Positions 24,201 through 34,478 are shown, numbered from the stretch's first letter. The stretch: DNA of 64,000 nucleotides from an uncultured Clostridia bacterium (GCA_944332455.1 CALVJY010000005.1:46482-110481), one strand, 5' to 3'. Notes: generated from the sequence alone by a model not told the origin. Made by a program: numbers and translations.

Positions 24201-26696
24201 TTACCTTCCCAGCCGATCCAGGCGGAAGGTCATGATCTTTTTGGGGCCGAGCGTAAAGCGGCAGGAGGGCTCCTTGCAGGCCTCCTCCTTCAGGTCGGTC
24301 TCCCGGACGGGCAGGGAAAAGGTCAGGGCCGTTTCCCCCTCGCCGGGATTGAAAAGCCGAAGGATCCAGCCCTTTTGGTCCTCGGCCCGCTTGAGACAGG
24401 AGGTCAGGACCAGCCCGTCAGCCTGCAGACTCAGGCCCGGGGCGAAATTTTGCCCGGCATGAGGCCCGGTGACCGCCGCGAACAGGGGCGGCCGGCAAAA
24501 GCTCCTTGCCCTTCTGACGGCCTCGTCGCGCTCCGATGGGCCGAAGGCAGTCACGGCATACTCGGCGTGCCGCTCCCCCAAACCTTGGGAATCTTTGGTG
24601 GGAAAGGTGAACCAGTCTCCCATCTCCCCCACGCCCCGGAGCAGCACCAGCCGAAGTTTTCCTTCCGGAAGCGCTTCGTAGGCGTTCAGCCCCCGCCCGG
24701 CCCAGACGCCCCCGCCCTCGCCGCTGAGCAGCATCACCGCGCCGCCGGTGCGCTGGGGGTTTTCCGGCCGCTTCCACCGCGCGCCCGGAAAGGGACGGCG
24801 GATGAGATCGAAGGGAGACTCGGCCAGCACTTCGCCCACTGCGCCGCCGAAACAGGCGCAGACTCGATGATTTTTGCAGGTATTTCGGAAGGAGACCGAG
24901 ATCTCGGCAAGGCGGGATCCCCGCTTTAAGGTGACCTCCGAACGGATGCACATCTCCCCGCCGTCCTGCGTCTGCAAATGGTTTTCGACCTCCATGACCG
25001 CGCGCTCGGACGTGAGACGGCTCACCTTCAGCTTTGCCCGGTCGGACAGGGTGTCGAAGGTCTTCCCCTCCCCTTTGAACTCGTACTCGTTGCCGCCGTC
25101 TCCCACCTCCTCGAAGGTGTTCTGATTCCGCAGAACGGGCGCGCCCTCGGCCAGAAGATCGAAACTGCCGTTGGCGTGGAATTGCAGACGGACAAATTCG
25201 TTCTCCAGAAAATCGGAGCCCGCCCTTAAGGGAGACGTCGGCTCCGCCCCCTCGCACAGAGTCAGCCGCCGGGTGGCAAACGGCGGCATGCTCACCCGCA
25301 CGGCGGCCCGGATGCGCTCGGCCTCGTGCACCTGCCGGAACCCGTCGTCCGGCAGCAGAAAGATGGGTTCCCGCCGGCGCTCCAGCACCGTGCAGGGCAG
25401 AACGTTGCCCTCCTCGTCCCGGACGCAGAAGTGTTCGGGCGGGGTCTCCCCCTCCAGGTAATCGGCGGTAAATTCCACGCTGTCCGTCGCCTCGGTCAGG
25501 CCGGGGTTGAAGACGACGGCGGTCTTTCCGGAGGTCTCCAGCTGATCTGCCATGGCCCGGGTGAGATCGGCCAGGTAACATTCGGCTGTGTCGAGGACCT
25601 CGCCGAAGCGGACGTCCATGCCCCGGTGCACCGGATCCACCGAACACCCGCAGATGCCGTCGTGGGTGTGGTTTTGCAACAGTTTTTTCCAGCACCAGTA
25701 CAAAAGCTGCCAGTCTCCCGGGATCCCCCGCGACTCGGCCAGCACGCTCAGGGGTTCGGCCAAAGTTTCCAGCAGGTACTGGGCCCGGGCGTTCTTCTGC
25801 TTCTGCTCGATCCGGCTGGAAGCCGTGTCGATCAGGGTGCCGAAGCCGTCCCCGTTCTGCCCGCAGATCTCCCCCCGATAGCGGTAAAAATGCTCCCGCC
25901 AGGGCCGGATGAGCTCCACATATTCATCCAGGCTGACCGACCTGACCGGGGTCTGAAAGACCTCGGCGGCAGTCTGAAGCACCTCATCGAGATCGGCCTG
26001 CACGGGCTGATGATCGCAGCCGTTCATGCCCAGAAGAAAGGGGGTCCGGGCGGCCAGGGCGCTGTCCTTTTCCAGCTTTTGCAGGCGGACGGCCAGGGCC
26101 TTTTTTTCGCGGGGAAGTTCGTTGGCGTTGTTGTACCAGTTGACAAACTGTACGGCCAGCACCTCGCTGCCGTCCGCCCCCTCCCAGACGATCTCCGAAA
26201 AGCCCTCTTCGCTCTTGCCCAGCACCTCGTTGGCGTAGCCCGTGGGGATGATCCCCCGCCCGAAGGCGACTGCGTCCAGTCCGAATCCCCGCAGGAGCTG
26301 GGGGATCTGGGAGACGTTGCCGAAGGCGTCCGGAAAGTACCCGGTCCGGCAAGCGGGCCCGTACTTTTCACATTCCTTGAATCCGTACAGCAGGTTGCGG
26401 ACGTTGGCTTCCCCGCTGATGAGGTATTCGTCCTGCAAAATGTAGAAGGGGCCGATCTTCAGCCGGCCCGCCCTGACCAGCCGGCAGAGCCGTTCCCGCC
26501 GGTCGGGGCGGACCTCCAGGTAGTCGTCCAGCAGAATGACCTGGCCGTCCAGATGAAAGCTGGCCGGCGCCTCCTTCTGTTCCAGGACGTCGATCAGGCG
26601 GTCCAGAAAGCGGATCAGGCGGTAGTTGTGTTTGGCGTGGCTGAGGTACCACTCCCGGTCCCAGTGTGTGTGCGAGACCAGACAGATCGTCTTCAT
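24201..26696 (-). CDS. GH38 alpha-mannosidase
   Basis: The 831-residue enzyme belongs to glycoside hydrolase family 38, which removes alpha-linked mannose with retention, using zinc. The N-terminal motif SHTHWDREW gives zinc ligands His11 and Asp13. The expected nucleophile is Asp123 in YFPDAFGN. NGCDHQP lies near residue 225. The large beta-sandwich C-terminal half is complete. There is no signal peptide, so it acts in the cytoplasm on imported oligosaccharides. ATG 26696 (AGAGGAC upstream) is the family start. It is the last gene of the transporter operon, separated from the surface-protein gene by a terminator at 26736-26765. Confidence 0.92.
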   Translation of the reverse strand: MKTICLVSHTHWDREWYLSHAKHNYRLIRFLDRLIDVLEQKEAPASFHLDGQVILLDDYLEVRPDRRERLCRLVRAGRLKIGPFYILQDEYLISGEANVRNLLYGFKECEKYGPACRTGYFPDAFGNVSQIPQLLRGFGLDAVAFGRGIIPTGYANEVLGKSEEGFSEIVWEGADGSEVLAVQFVNWYNNANELPREKKALAVRLQKLEKDSALAARTPFLLGMNGCDHQPVQADLDEVLQTAAEVFQTPVRSVSLDEYVELIRPWREHFYRYRGEICGQNGDGFGTLIDTASSRIEQKQKNARAQYLLETLAEPLSVLAESRGIPGDWQLLYWCWKKLLQNHTHDGICGCSVDPVHRGMDVRFGEVLDTAECYLADLTRAMADQLETSGKTAVVFNPGLTEATDSVEFTADYLEGETPPEHFCVRDEEGNVLPCTVLERRREPIFLLPDDGFRQVHEAERIRAAVRVSMPPFATRRLTLCEGAEPTSPLRAGSDFLENEFVRLQFHANGSFDLLAEGAPVLRNQNTFEEVGDGGNEYEFKGEGKTFDTLSDRAKLKVSRLTSERAVMEVENHLQTQDGGEMCIRSEVTLKRGSRLAEISVSFRNTCKNHRVCACFGGAVGEVLAESPFDLIRRPFPGARWKRPENPQRTGGAVMLLSGEGGGVWAGRGLNAYEALPEGKLRLVLLRGVGEMGDWFTFPTKDSQGLGERHAEYAVTAFGPSERDEAVRRARSFCRPPLFAAVTGPHAGQNFAPGLSLQADGLVLTSCLKRAEDQKGWILRLFNPGEGETALTFSLPVRETDLKEEACKEPSCRFTLGPKKIMTFRLDRLGR

Positions 26697-26735
26697 AAAA
26701 GTCCTCTTTGGGGCCGGATGCAGCCGGCCGCGTTC

Positions 26736-26765
26736 AAAAAAAGATCCCGGACGAATCCGGGATCT
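26736..26765 (-). terminator. Intrinsic terminator between the surface protein and the mannosidase
   Basis: The stem AGATCCCGGA with TCCGGGATCT has loop TTCG and is followed on the minus strand by six or more T. It suggests that mannosidase expression is lower than that of upstream genes. Confidence 0.85.
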
Positions 26766-26829
26766 CGGTGCCGGGAGGAGGCCCGGTTTCGGGCCGTCCG
26801 GCGGACGGCCCGAAACCGCACAGGTAAAC

Positions 26830-29800
26830 TTAATGCCTCTTCCTGAGGATGACGCCCGCAGCCGCGGCAACGGTCAGCAGGATGGCCGCGGAGGCCTGGC
26901 TTCCGCCGCAGCCGCCGGTGGTCACTTCCTCGAAGATGGGATCGCCGGAGACCACGGTCTCCAGATAGGTGCTGTTGGTGGCCAGGGTGCGGTTGGGGCC
27001 CACAAAGGTCCCGTCGTCCGAAATTTCAGCCTCCCAGTCGGGCTCGGCCATGCCTTCCTCGTCGTAGATGTTGGTCAGCGTGATACGGTCCAGCTTGAGG
27101 GTGGAGTAAGCCACATTGTTGACGTAAATCCGGAAGCGGCAGAGGTTGTCGAAGTCGGGCATGCCGCCGGTCACTTCGGCGTCGGCGCCCTTCAGGACCA
27201 CCCAGTTCCAGCCCGTCTGCAGGTCCAGCTTCATGACGTCCCAGAAAATTTCGTTGACGTCAAAGGAGTTGGACGAGGACAGCTCGATCTGCCCGTTGAC
27301 GCCCTCGGCCTCGAACAGCGAGGCGTCCTGGATGTAGATCCACATTCCCAGCACCAGGGTGTCCTTGGTCAGGTCGGTCTTGCCCACGCTCAGATAGGTG
27401 GCCGTCAGGCCGTAGCCCGCGCCCTCGGTGCGCACGCAGCCCAGGCCCTCCCGGTAATCGGTGCGGTCGATGGTGTTTCCGGTGAACTGCGTGGAGCTGA
27501 CGGTGTCGCAGTTGATGATGATGGTAGCGTTGATGGGATCGCGGAAGATCGCCTCATCCTCGGTGGGCTGCGCCAGATTTTCGGCCACGGCCGCGTTGAC
27601 CAGCGAGATCCGGTCGATCAGGGTGCGGAAGCCCGCATATCCCTCCTCGGCCGCGGTCGCCGTCACGGTAAAGCGCAGGGCAGTGAAGGCATCGGCATCC
27701 GGCAGGCCGTTGACCTCGGCCTCGGAAGCCCGCAGGGTCAGCCAGTTCCAGCCGGTCTGCAGCCCGGTCACCGTCCAGGTCAGGGTATTGTTTTCGAAGT
27801 CCGCGCTGCTGAGCACGATCTCCAGGCTTTCCACCGAGGCCGCATCCTCCACGAAGAACCACAGGGTCAGGCCCAGTTCGTTGACAGAAGTGACGTCAGA
27901 GACCATCAGGTCGGTCTTGCCCACCGAAAGCCCGGTGGCCGTCCCCACAGCCGTGGCCGAATCGTCGGCCTCCTTGGCCAGCACGGCGGCGGCATAGCCC
28001 TGCTTCTGATTCTGATCGTCAAAGCTCAGATCGGCAAAAACGGTGTCCGTCTTGTCGTCGCAGGAGAGGATCAGCAAGGAATCGATGGGATCCAGGCTGA
28101 CTTTTTCGCTGTCGTCCGGCTGGTCCAGCGCGCCCTGCACGCTCAGATTGACGATGCTCAGGCGGTCAAACTTGAGCTGGAAGGTTTGGCCGTCCGCCCC
28201 GAAGGCGACGACGCGGATGCGGCAGAGAGCGTCGAGGTCGGCCACGCCGCCCGAGCGGGTAGCCTCGGAGGCCTTCAGCGTGATCCAGTTCCAGCCGCTC
28301 TGCAGGCCGGACAGTCTCCACTCCAGCTCGTACGCGTCAAAGTTGACAGAGCTGGAAAGCTCCACATCCACCGTGCTCAGCTTGGCGGCGTCGTCCACAT
28401 AGAACCAGAACGTCAGGCCCAGCTCGTTTTCGCCGGACAGGGACAGCCCGGTCCAGCCCAGATCAAAGGAGGCCGTCAGCACCTCGGACACGTTCTGCCC
28501 GTTGGTGGTCAGGCAGGCGTAGCCCTGCTTGTGGTTATCGTAGTCCAGGGTGAGTCCCTCGAAAACCCCGGTCTGCAATTTGTCGAAGTCGAACAGCAGC
28601 ACCGAGTCGATGGGTTCGGCGTCAAGGTCCAGGAACTTGGTCTCCACCGCCCGTAGATCGTCGAAGTAAACGGTCATGTCCACCACGCCGGTGCGGACCA
28701 GGCCCACCCCTTCGATGTGGGTGAGGTCGGCTTTTTTGTCCTTGGCATCGGCAAAGTTGAGCACGATCTGCGTCCATCCCTCGCCGAAGGCCGAGGCGGG
28801 CACCGACCAGCTGATCTCCTTGTCGTCGTTGCGACCGCCGTCCTTCAGTTCGCTGATCAGTTCGATCTCCAGGCCGCCCAACTTCTGCGCGTCATCGGCG
28901 GTGGGGCAGTACACCCACATGGTCACCGCGTCGAAGCGGCTGATGTCCACAGGCTCGGGCAGCACCGCACACTCGATGAAGCCGTTCTTGTTGAGGTCAT
29001 TCATGCTCTGGGAGGCGGTCCCCTCCTTGTACTCCCCTTCCCCGGTCATCAGCTTGTGCTCGGGCGCGCCGCTGGTGGGGGTGTCGAAGTTGAAGATGGA
29101 AACGCCCTTGGTGTAGCTTCCGTGCAGGTCGTCAAAGACCGTGTCCATGGGATCGCCGGTCAGGCCCACAAAGTAGAGGCTGATGGTGTTGATGGAGGCA
29201 AGGTCCACCGAACCGCTCTTTTCGCCGGATTCAATGGTAAAAGTGACGTAGTTCCAGCCGTCCTTCAGACCGGGGATGTTCTTCAGGCTCCAGTGGATCT
29301 CGTCGGCGTCGCCGGCGTTCTCATCCGAACGGAGTTCCAGCTGGCCGTCGGCCATGCTGTTGAAGGTGGCCGCGTTGCTGACGTACAGCCAGAACGAGAT
29401 CGCGTCGCAGCCGGTCAGATCCACCGGCTCGGCCAGGACCGTCTTGACGGGAGGCGCAACCCCCAGCCCGCCGGCAAACATCAGGGCTGCGTCCCCCTCC
29501 TTGAACATCCCCTCCCGGGTGGTGATGCTTCCCTGAGTCCAGCTGGAGTCGGAGTTGAAGCCGTGGATGTGGAGGCCGGTTTCTGTACAGGCAGGGATCT
29601 CGGCCTGCTCAAATTCGGTGACCGCGCTCACGGTGTCCACATAGAAGCCGGAGCCGCCCACGGTGCCCGTCCAGTAGAAGGCGATATAATTGATTTTCGT
29701 CCGGTCGGCGGTGTTTTTGTTGGTCCCCTGATCGAACTTGAAGTTGACCAGGTTCCAGCCGGGCTGCAGAGAGAGGCCGGCCAGCTGCCAGCTGATCTCG

Positions 29801-30195
29801 CCGGTGCTCTCCATGGCGCCGCGGGCAGAGGGATCGTTGGGCGTCCCTTCGGGCACGTTGCCGATCTCCAGTTCGCCGTCCCCGATGGCGGACATCACGT
29901 CGGCGTTCTCCACCCAGATCCACATCTGCAATCCGGCGTAGCCGCTCAGATCGAAGGGGGTCTCGTAGACCTTGCCGAAGGGGATCATGCCGGACATGGC
30001 ATTGGGCTTTAAGGCCCCGCTCCCCTCCTTGACCTGCTCGCCCGAGATGGTACCGTTGATGTAGGCGCCGCTCTCGTACTCATCCAATACCAGCACGCCG
30101 TCGTCGGCCAGAGCCAGGCCGCCCACGCAGAGGGCCAGCATCATGACCGCAGCCAGCAGCGCCGTCAGCATTTTCTTTCTGATCGTTCTCATCAT
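26830..30195 (-). CDS. Large surface protein with six CBM-like repeats and a GGCGG C-terminal anchor
   Basis: The 1,121-residue protein has a signal peptide (about residues 1-30). Six repeats of about 170-180 residues follow. Each carries an opening like SLLILSCDD or SVLLFDFD, a middle ELGLTLWFFVEDAA, and a late GLQTGWNWLTLRASEA plus a closing LDRISLVN. The pattern resembles jelly-roll carbohydrate-binding domains (CBM11/CIA30-like); this is inference. The C-terminus has GGCGGS, a hydrophobic helix and RKRH, an anchor-type tail. No catalytic motif is seen. It lies 10 nt after the GxGYxYP gene and is in the ABC sugar operon, so it probably captures glycan at the cell surface. Confidence 0.8.
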   Translation of the reverse strand: MMRTIRKKMLTALLAAVMMLALCVGGLALADDGVLVLDEYESGAYINGTISGEQVKEGSGALKPNAMSGMIPFGKVYETPFDLSGYAGLQMWIWVENADVMSAIGDGELEIGNVPEGTPNDPSARGAMESTGEISWQLAGLSLQPGWNLVNFKFDQGTNKNTADRTKINYIAFYWTGTVGGSGFYVDTVSAVTEFEQAEIPACTETGLHIHGFNSDSSWTQGSITTREGMFKEGDAALMFAGGLGVAPPVKTVLAEPVDLTGCDAISFWLYVSNAATFNSMADGQLELRSDENAGDADEIHWSLKNIPGLKDGWNYVTFTIESGEKSGSVDLASINTISLYFVGLTGDPMDTVFDDLHGSYTKGVSIFNFDTPTSGAPEHKLMTGEGEYKEGTASQSMNDLNKNGFIECAVLPEPVDISRFDAVTMWVYCPTADDAQKLGGLEIELISELKDGGRNDDKEISWSVPASAFGEGWTQIVLNFADAKDKKADLTHIEGVGLVRTGVVDMTVYFDDLRAVETKFLDLDAEPIDSVLLFDFDKLQTGVFEGLTLDYDNHKQGYACLTTNGQNVSEVLTASFDLGWTGLSLSGENELGLTFWFYVDDAAKLSTVDVELSSSVNFDAYELEWRLSGLQSGWNWITLKASEATRSGGVADLDALCRIRVVAFGADGQTFQLKFDRLSIVNLSVQGALDQPDDSEKVSLDPIDSLLILSCDDKTDTVFADLSFDDQNQKQGYAAAVLAKEADDSATAVGTATGLSVGKTDLMVSDVTSVNELGLTLWFFVEDAASVESLEIVLSSADFENNTLTWTVTGLQTGWNWLTLRASEAEVNGLPDADAFTALRFTVTATAAEEGYAGFRTLIDRISLVNAAVAENLAQPTEDEAIFRDPINATIIINCDTVSSTQFTGNTIDRTDYREGLGCVRTEGAGYGLTATYLSVGKTDLTKDTLVLGMWIYIQDASLFEAEGVNGQIELSSSNSFDVNEIFWDVMKLDLQTGWNWVVLKGADAEVTGGMPDFDNLCRFRIYVNNVAYSTLKLDRITLTNIYDEEGMAEPDWEAEISDDGTFVGPNRTLATNSTYLETVVSGDPIFEEVTTGGCGGSQASAAILLTVAAAAGVILRKRH

Positions 30196-30205
30196 TCAAA
30201 CCTCC

Positions 30206-32614
30206 TCAGCCGCCGTACTGCAGGTTGTGCAGTTTGTAGAACGTGTAGGGATCCACCAGTTTGAAGTTGTAATCCTTGTACTGATCCTGCTGCAGGGCGT
30301 TCCAGACATTCAGGGCGTCCGTGGGCGAGTTGAGGATGAACCGGCAGCTCAAAAATCCGCTGGCGCTCCCCACACCCATCTTGGAGCAGGCATTGGTGAT
30401 GGCCTGTACGGCCTGATTGGTGCCGCCGTTGACGTCCACGCTGCGCACCACGCTCATGCCGTCCACCACGTCGTTCCCGCCGGGATTCCAGTTGGTGGCA
30501 AGGCCGACCGGGGTCATCTGGGCATAGGCCTCCAGGATCTCCCGGGTGGGCACGCTGCGGGTGACCAGGAATCCCTGGATGTCCAGATCGAAGTAATCAT
30601 TATAGGTCTTGTTGAAGGCCGTCCACTGCTCCAGGCTGCCGTTCATGCCGGCCAGCTCTCCGGTCAGGCGGTTGGAGAAGAAGGACTCGGGATTCAGATA
30701 GCCCACGCCGTTGTCGCCGGCCACGAAGTAGTCGTTTTCGGTGGCGGTCGAATACATCATGTCGATGACGTGTCCGGCGCGCTCCTTCAGGCCGGTCGAG
30801 AAGGTCCAGCACAGGGGCAGGTTGCCGCGGTTGGTATCGTTCCAGATGCGGATCATGGCGGTGTTCAGCCAGGCCGAGGCGTCAAAGTCGCCCATGTAGA
30901 AGATCAGGTAGTTGGCGCCCTGCTCGTCCTCGCCGGGCAATTCGGCAGTCTCCGCCTTGGTGCGGTCGCCGGTCTGGGTGTAGCTTTCCTTCATGGGGAA
31001 GTGCATGTAGACCGAGGCGTTGGCCATGGCGGTGTAGCTGGGGGCGTCGGCGTTGACGTAGGCGTTGAACAGGGAGAACACGTACACGGTCTCCCACTCC
31101 ACGTTGACCTCGCCGGAGGCCTCGGGGTTGGTGTAGCGGGTGTACTTCAGGTGCCAGGGAGTGAAGCCGCCCACGTCGATGCTGCGGGCAGGATCGGCGG
31201 CCGCAGCCAGCTCGTTCTGCTTTTTCATGACCTGGCAGAAGGTCTGGTAGTCGATGGAGCCGTCGGCGTTGCCGTCCCGGTCGGCCTGGTCGGGATCGTC
31301 GTCCGGGATCTCAAAGGCCATGGGCGACAGATCGAAGAAGAAGGCCTTGTTGGCGATGTAGTAATCGCGGTTGGACAGGTACATGTTCTGCAGGTCGCTG
31401 TACCAGCTGACGTCGGTGTTCTCGCAGTAGGCGTCCACGTGGTAGGCGACCAGATGGGGATTGGTCAGCCCCTTGTCGAGGTAATTGACTTTGGCCCACA
31501 GCACGGCGTCGTTCTTGCGGCTGCCGGTGCTGGAAAGATCGGTGCCCCAGATGGTGCCGGTCCCGGTGAACTTGTTGCCAAGATCCACCTTAAGGGGTTT
31601 TTCCTCGTCGAAGGTCATGACCTCGGTCAGGTAGTAGTACAGGCTGTTTTTGACCGGCGAATACCGCACGGGCAGCAGATCGTCCGCGCCGCAGGCCGTG
31701 GCCACCGAGTTGACCGTGGCGGGCACGTTCTCGTCCCAGGCCGCGAAGCCCTTGAAAAAGGACTGGAACAGATCCAGCAGGGCTGCGGGGGTCTGCACGG
31801 TGATCAGCTCCTTTCCGGCCAGCATCCGGCCCTCCTGGCGGAGATAATCCAGCCAGTAGTTGTCGGTGTCCTCGGAAAACTGATTGCTCTGCTGGAAGCG
31901 GATGAACAGATGGGTGCTTTCCCGGTTGACCAGGCCCTGCAGGGTGGACACCAGGTTGGCGATGTCGTAGGCTTCCTCGCCGGAGCCGAACTGTCCCATC
32001 CAGCTGTAGAGGTCGAAGTAGTACAGCGCGTTTTCATCGTAGGTCAGGGTCTCCCCCTCGTCCACGCCCAGGATGGTCCGTCCATCCGCCGTATAGTCGG
32101 GCAGGGCAGCTTCGGTCTTGGACATCAGCGCGAACTCGCTGACCCGGGCGTAGGTGTAGCCCGGCCAGTTCAGATCCAGCGTGACGTTGTCATGTTCGGG
32201 CAGTGTAAAACTCATGGTAAACTCCTGATAGGTCATGCCCTGATCGAAATCGCAGGTGCGCAGTACCAGTTCGCCGTACTTGGTTCCGTCGCTGCCGAAG
32301 GCCCGCAGGGCCAGCACCGGCGTGTTGTCGGTGGCCGAGACCGTCTGGGTCAGGGCCCGGACCACCAGGGTGTAGACCGTGGCCTTCAGGTCGAGTTCCA
32401 GACTGCACAGCGACCCGGCAACGGCGTCATTGGAGACGATGGAGCCCCAGCCGTCGTCCACGGCCAGGCCGCCGACTTCGTGGGAGACGGCGGGCTCGCT
32501 GGCCACCCAGCTCCGCGAGAACCCGGGGCTCTCCACGGTCTCGGTGGTCGGCGTACAGCCGGCCGCAGCCAGCAGCAGGCACAGACAGAGCAGGCCGGCA
32601 AAAAGACGTTTCAT
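30206..32614 (-). CDS. GxGYxYP-type putative glycoside hydrolase lipoprotein
   Basis: The 802-residue protein carries a lipoprotein signal (LAAAGC, cysteine about residue 19) and is therefore on the outer face of the membrane. Its N-terminal part resembles a discoidin-like beta sandwich. The rest matches the GxGYxYP family: the signature appears as GVGYLNP near residue 635, with Asn in place of the second Tyr. VSTLQGLVNRESTHLFIRF near residue 200 is also typical. The family is found in glycan-use loci and is presumed to be hydrolytic, but activity is unproven. ATG 32614 is preferred over TTG 32617 (AGGAGG upstream). The gene lies between the ABC permease and surface-protein genes. Confidence 0.85.
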   Translation of the reverse strand: MKRLFAGLLCLCLLLAAAGCTPTTETVESPGFSRSWVASEPAVSHEVGGLAVDDGWGSIVSNDAVAGSLCSLELDLKATVYTLVVRALTQTVSATDNTPVLALRAFGSDGTKYGELVLRTCDFDQGMTYQEFTMSFTLPEHDNVTLDLNWPGYTYARVSEFALMSKTEAALPDYTADGRTILGVDEGETLTYDENALYYFDLYSWMGQFGSGEEAYDIANLVSTLQGLVNRESTHLFIRFQQSNQFSEDTDNYWLDYLRQEGRMLAGKELITVQTPAALLDLFQSFFKGFAAWDENVPATVNSVATACGADDLLPVRYSPVKNSLYYYLTEVMTFDEEKPLKVDLGNKFTGTGTIWGTDLSSTGSRKNDAVLWAKVNYLDKGLTNPHLVAYHVDAYCENTDVSWYSDLQNMYLSNRDYYIANKAFFFDLSPMAFEIPDDDPDQADRDGNADGSIDYQTFCQVMKKQNELAAAADPARSIDVGGFTPWHLKYTRYTNPEASGEVNVEWETVYVFSLFNAYVNADAPSYTAMANASVYMHFPMKESYTQTGDRTKAETAELPGEDEQGANYLIFYMGDFDASAWLNTAMIRIWNDTNRGNLPLCWTFSTGLKERAGHVIDMMYSTATENDYFVAGDNGVGYLNPESFFSNRLTGELAGMNGSLEQWTAFNKTYNDYFDLDIQGFLVTRSVPTREILEAYAQMTPVGLATNWNPGGNDVVDGMSVVRSVDVNGGTNQAVQAITNACSKMGVGSASGFLSCRFILNSPTDALNVWNALQQDQYKDYNFKLVDPYTFYKLHNLQYGG

Positions 32615-32687
32615 CAAAACTTCCTCCTTGTTTGGTTATTTCTCCGGCCGAAGCCGGTTTTTTTGATCGACTCTCCAAATTCCCGAT

Positions 32688-33596
32688 TCAGCTTTTGACC
32701 CCGCCCAGAGTCAGTCCGGTGACAAAGTACTTCTGAAAGGCGATGTACACGGCCACCGGGGGCAGCATCATGACGATGGAGATGGCCATGACCAGGGGAT
32801 AGTTGACCAGCCCCAGCCCGGAGGATCCCCCCGCCAGCAGGTAATCGTTGGAGATGTTGACCGAGACCACCCCGATGGGCATGAGATCGGCCCTCTCTGA
32901 CAAGAAAATCATAGGGAACAGATAATCGTTCCACTGTCCGATGAACAGGTTGATAAAGATAACGGCCAGCACCGGCTTGACCATGGGCAGGTAGATGGTG
33001 AAGATGGTCTGGAAAAATCCGGCTCCGTCCACCTCGGCGGCCTCCTTGTACTCGTTGCCGATCCCCGTGAAGGCCTGCCGGAGCAGAAAGATGTTGTAAG
33101 CCGAAAAGCAGCCGGTGACGAACAGCACCGCCCAGTTGTTCAGAAGTCCGCTGCCCCCCATTCCGTCCAGTCCGTTGCCTCCGACCAGGGGAAATCGGGC
33201 CATCATCAGGTACTGCGGGATCAGCAGGGCCACCCCGGGCACCATCATGGAGGACATCAGCAGGTAAAAGGCCACGCTTTTGCCCTTGAAGTTGACCTTG
33301 GCGAACACATAGCCCCCCATGACCGAGGTGAAGCCCACGATCAGGGAATACCAGGCCGTCCGGGCCAGCGTCATGCCGATGGCCGGCCAGATGTCGCTGC
33401 GGCGGAACAGAGTGGCAAAGTTGTCGAACACGTAATCCAGGCTGGTGGGAAGGGGCAGAAAGCCCACGCTGTAGAACTCCTCCAGGGAGAGGAAGGTCCC
33501 CAGCACTGCGAAGACGAAGGGGTACAGCATGACCACCGAACCGAGGGCCAGGACGATGTGCGTGACGATTTTTTCGCTCTTTTTGACGACAGTCAT
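32688..33596 (-). CDS. Carbohydrate ABC transporter permease, MalG type
   Basis: This 302-residue inner-membrane permease of the MalG/UgpE class has six membrane segments. The cytoplasmic EAA loop appears as EYKEAAEVDGAGFFQTIFTI near residue 200. It pairs with the upstream MalF-type permease to form the channel. AGGAGG precedes the ATG by about 8 nt. It starts 12 nt after the first permease stops. No ATPase gene is nearby, so a shared MsmK-type ATPase is likely. Confidence 0.92.
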   Translation of the reverse strand: MTVVKKSEKIVTHIVLALGSVVMLYPFVFAVLGTFLSLEEFYSVGFLPLPTSLDYVFDNFATLFRRSDIWPAIGMTLARTAWYSLIVGFTSVMGGYVFAKVNFKGKSVAFYLLMSSMMVPGVALLIPQYLMMARFPLVGGNGLDGMGGSGLLNNWAVLFVTGCFSAYNIFLLRQAFTGIGNEYKEAAEVDGAGFFQTIFTIYLPMVKPVLAVIFINLFIGQWNDYLFPMIFLSERADLMPIGVVSVNISNDYLLAGGSSGLGLVNYPLVMAISIVMMLPPVAVYIAFQKYFVTGLTLGGVKS

Positions 33597-33608
33597 CTTT
33601 TGGCCCTC

Positions 33609-34478
33609 CTAGTCTTTCTGCTGGCCGAACCTCATGTTCAGCATGGTCAGGGCCATCAAAATGAGCAGGACCACCACCGACAGGGCGCTGCCCATGCCGA
33701 AGTTGCCGTTCTGGAAGGATTCATCATAGATCTGGAACAGCACCACTTTGGTGGCGCCGTCCGGCTCTCCTCCGGTGATCAGCTGCACCGGCTCGAAGAT
33801 GTTGAAGGCGCCGATGATGCTGGTGATCAGCACGAACACGAACATGGCCCGCAGATTAGGCAGGGTGATGCTGAAAAATTTGACCACGCCACCCGCCCCA
33901 TCGATGTCGGCGGCCTCGTAGATGTCTGGCGGGATGGCCGCCATACCCGCCACAAACAGAATGACGGTGGCCCCCAGACCCTTCCAGGTGCAGATGACGA
34001 TCAGCCAGAAGTACATCCAGAACACGCTGTCCCGCCAGATCACCCGCTCGTGTCCCAGCGAGACCAGGATGTTGTTGATGGTCCCCGTGGTGGGCGACAG
34101 CCAGACGTTGACGATCTGGGAGACGATGGCCATGGAGACCACCACGGGGATGTAGTAGACCGTGCGGTAGAAGGTCTTGCCCCGGATACTCGAGGTCATC
34201 AGCTTGGCCAGCACCAATCCGAAGATCAAACTCAGCCCGATGGTGAACACCGAGATCAGCGCGGTGGTGATCAACAGATTGTAGTAGCGTGGATTTGTAA
34301 AGATGGTGACAAAGTTTCCGAATCCCACAAAGGTGGTGCCGCCGAACAGACCCTTTTCCTTCAGCGTGCTGTAGTAGAACACGATGCCCAATGGGATCAG
34401 CCCGAAAATGGCGTAGTACAGGATGATGGGGCCGACGGTCAGCCACCCCCGCAGGTTTTCTTTTCCGGCGCGCTTCAT
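33609..34478 (-). CDS. Carbohydrate ABC transporter permease, MalF/UgpA type
   Basis: The 289-residue membrane protein has six predicted helices and the EAA loop IYEAADIDGAGGVVKFFSI near residue 190. It forms a heterodimeric channel with the MalG-type permease encoded next. The start is 4 nt after the stop of the solute-binding gene and has no strong SD, so translation is probably coupled. The length is normal for the class. Confidence 0.92.
   Translation of the reverse strand: MKRAGKENLRGWLTVGPIILYYAIFGLIPLGIVFYYSTLKEKGLFGGTTFVGFGNFVTIFTNPRYYNLLITTALISVFTIGLSLIFGLVLAKLMTSSIRGKTFYRTVYYIPVVVSMAIVSQIVNVWLSPTTGTINNILVSLGHERVIWRDSVFWMYFWLIVICTWKGLGATVILFVAGMAAIPPDIYEAADIDGAGGVVKFFSITLPNLRAMFVFVLITSIIGAFNIFEPVQLITGGEPDGATKVVLFQIYDESFQNGNFGMGSALSVVVLLILMALTMLNMRFGQQKD

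Noticed and set aside
26626..32698. Plus-strand frames of 676 and 851 codons opposite the glycan operon
   Set aside because: Composition is biased to Gly, Val, His, Gln and no motifs appear. The minus-strand genes have signal peptides, repeats and SDs.
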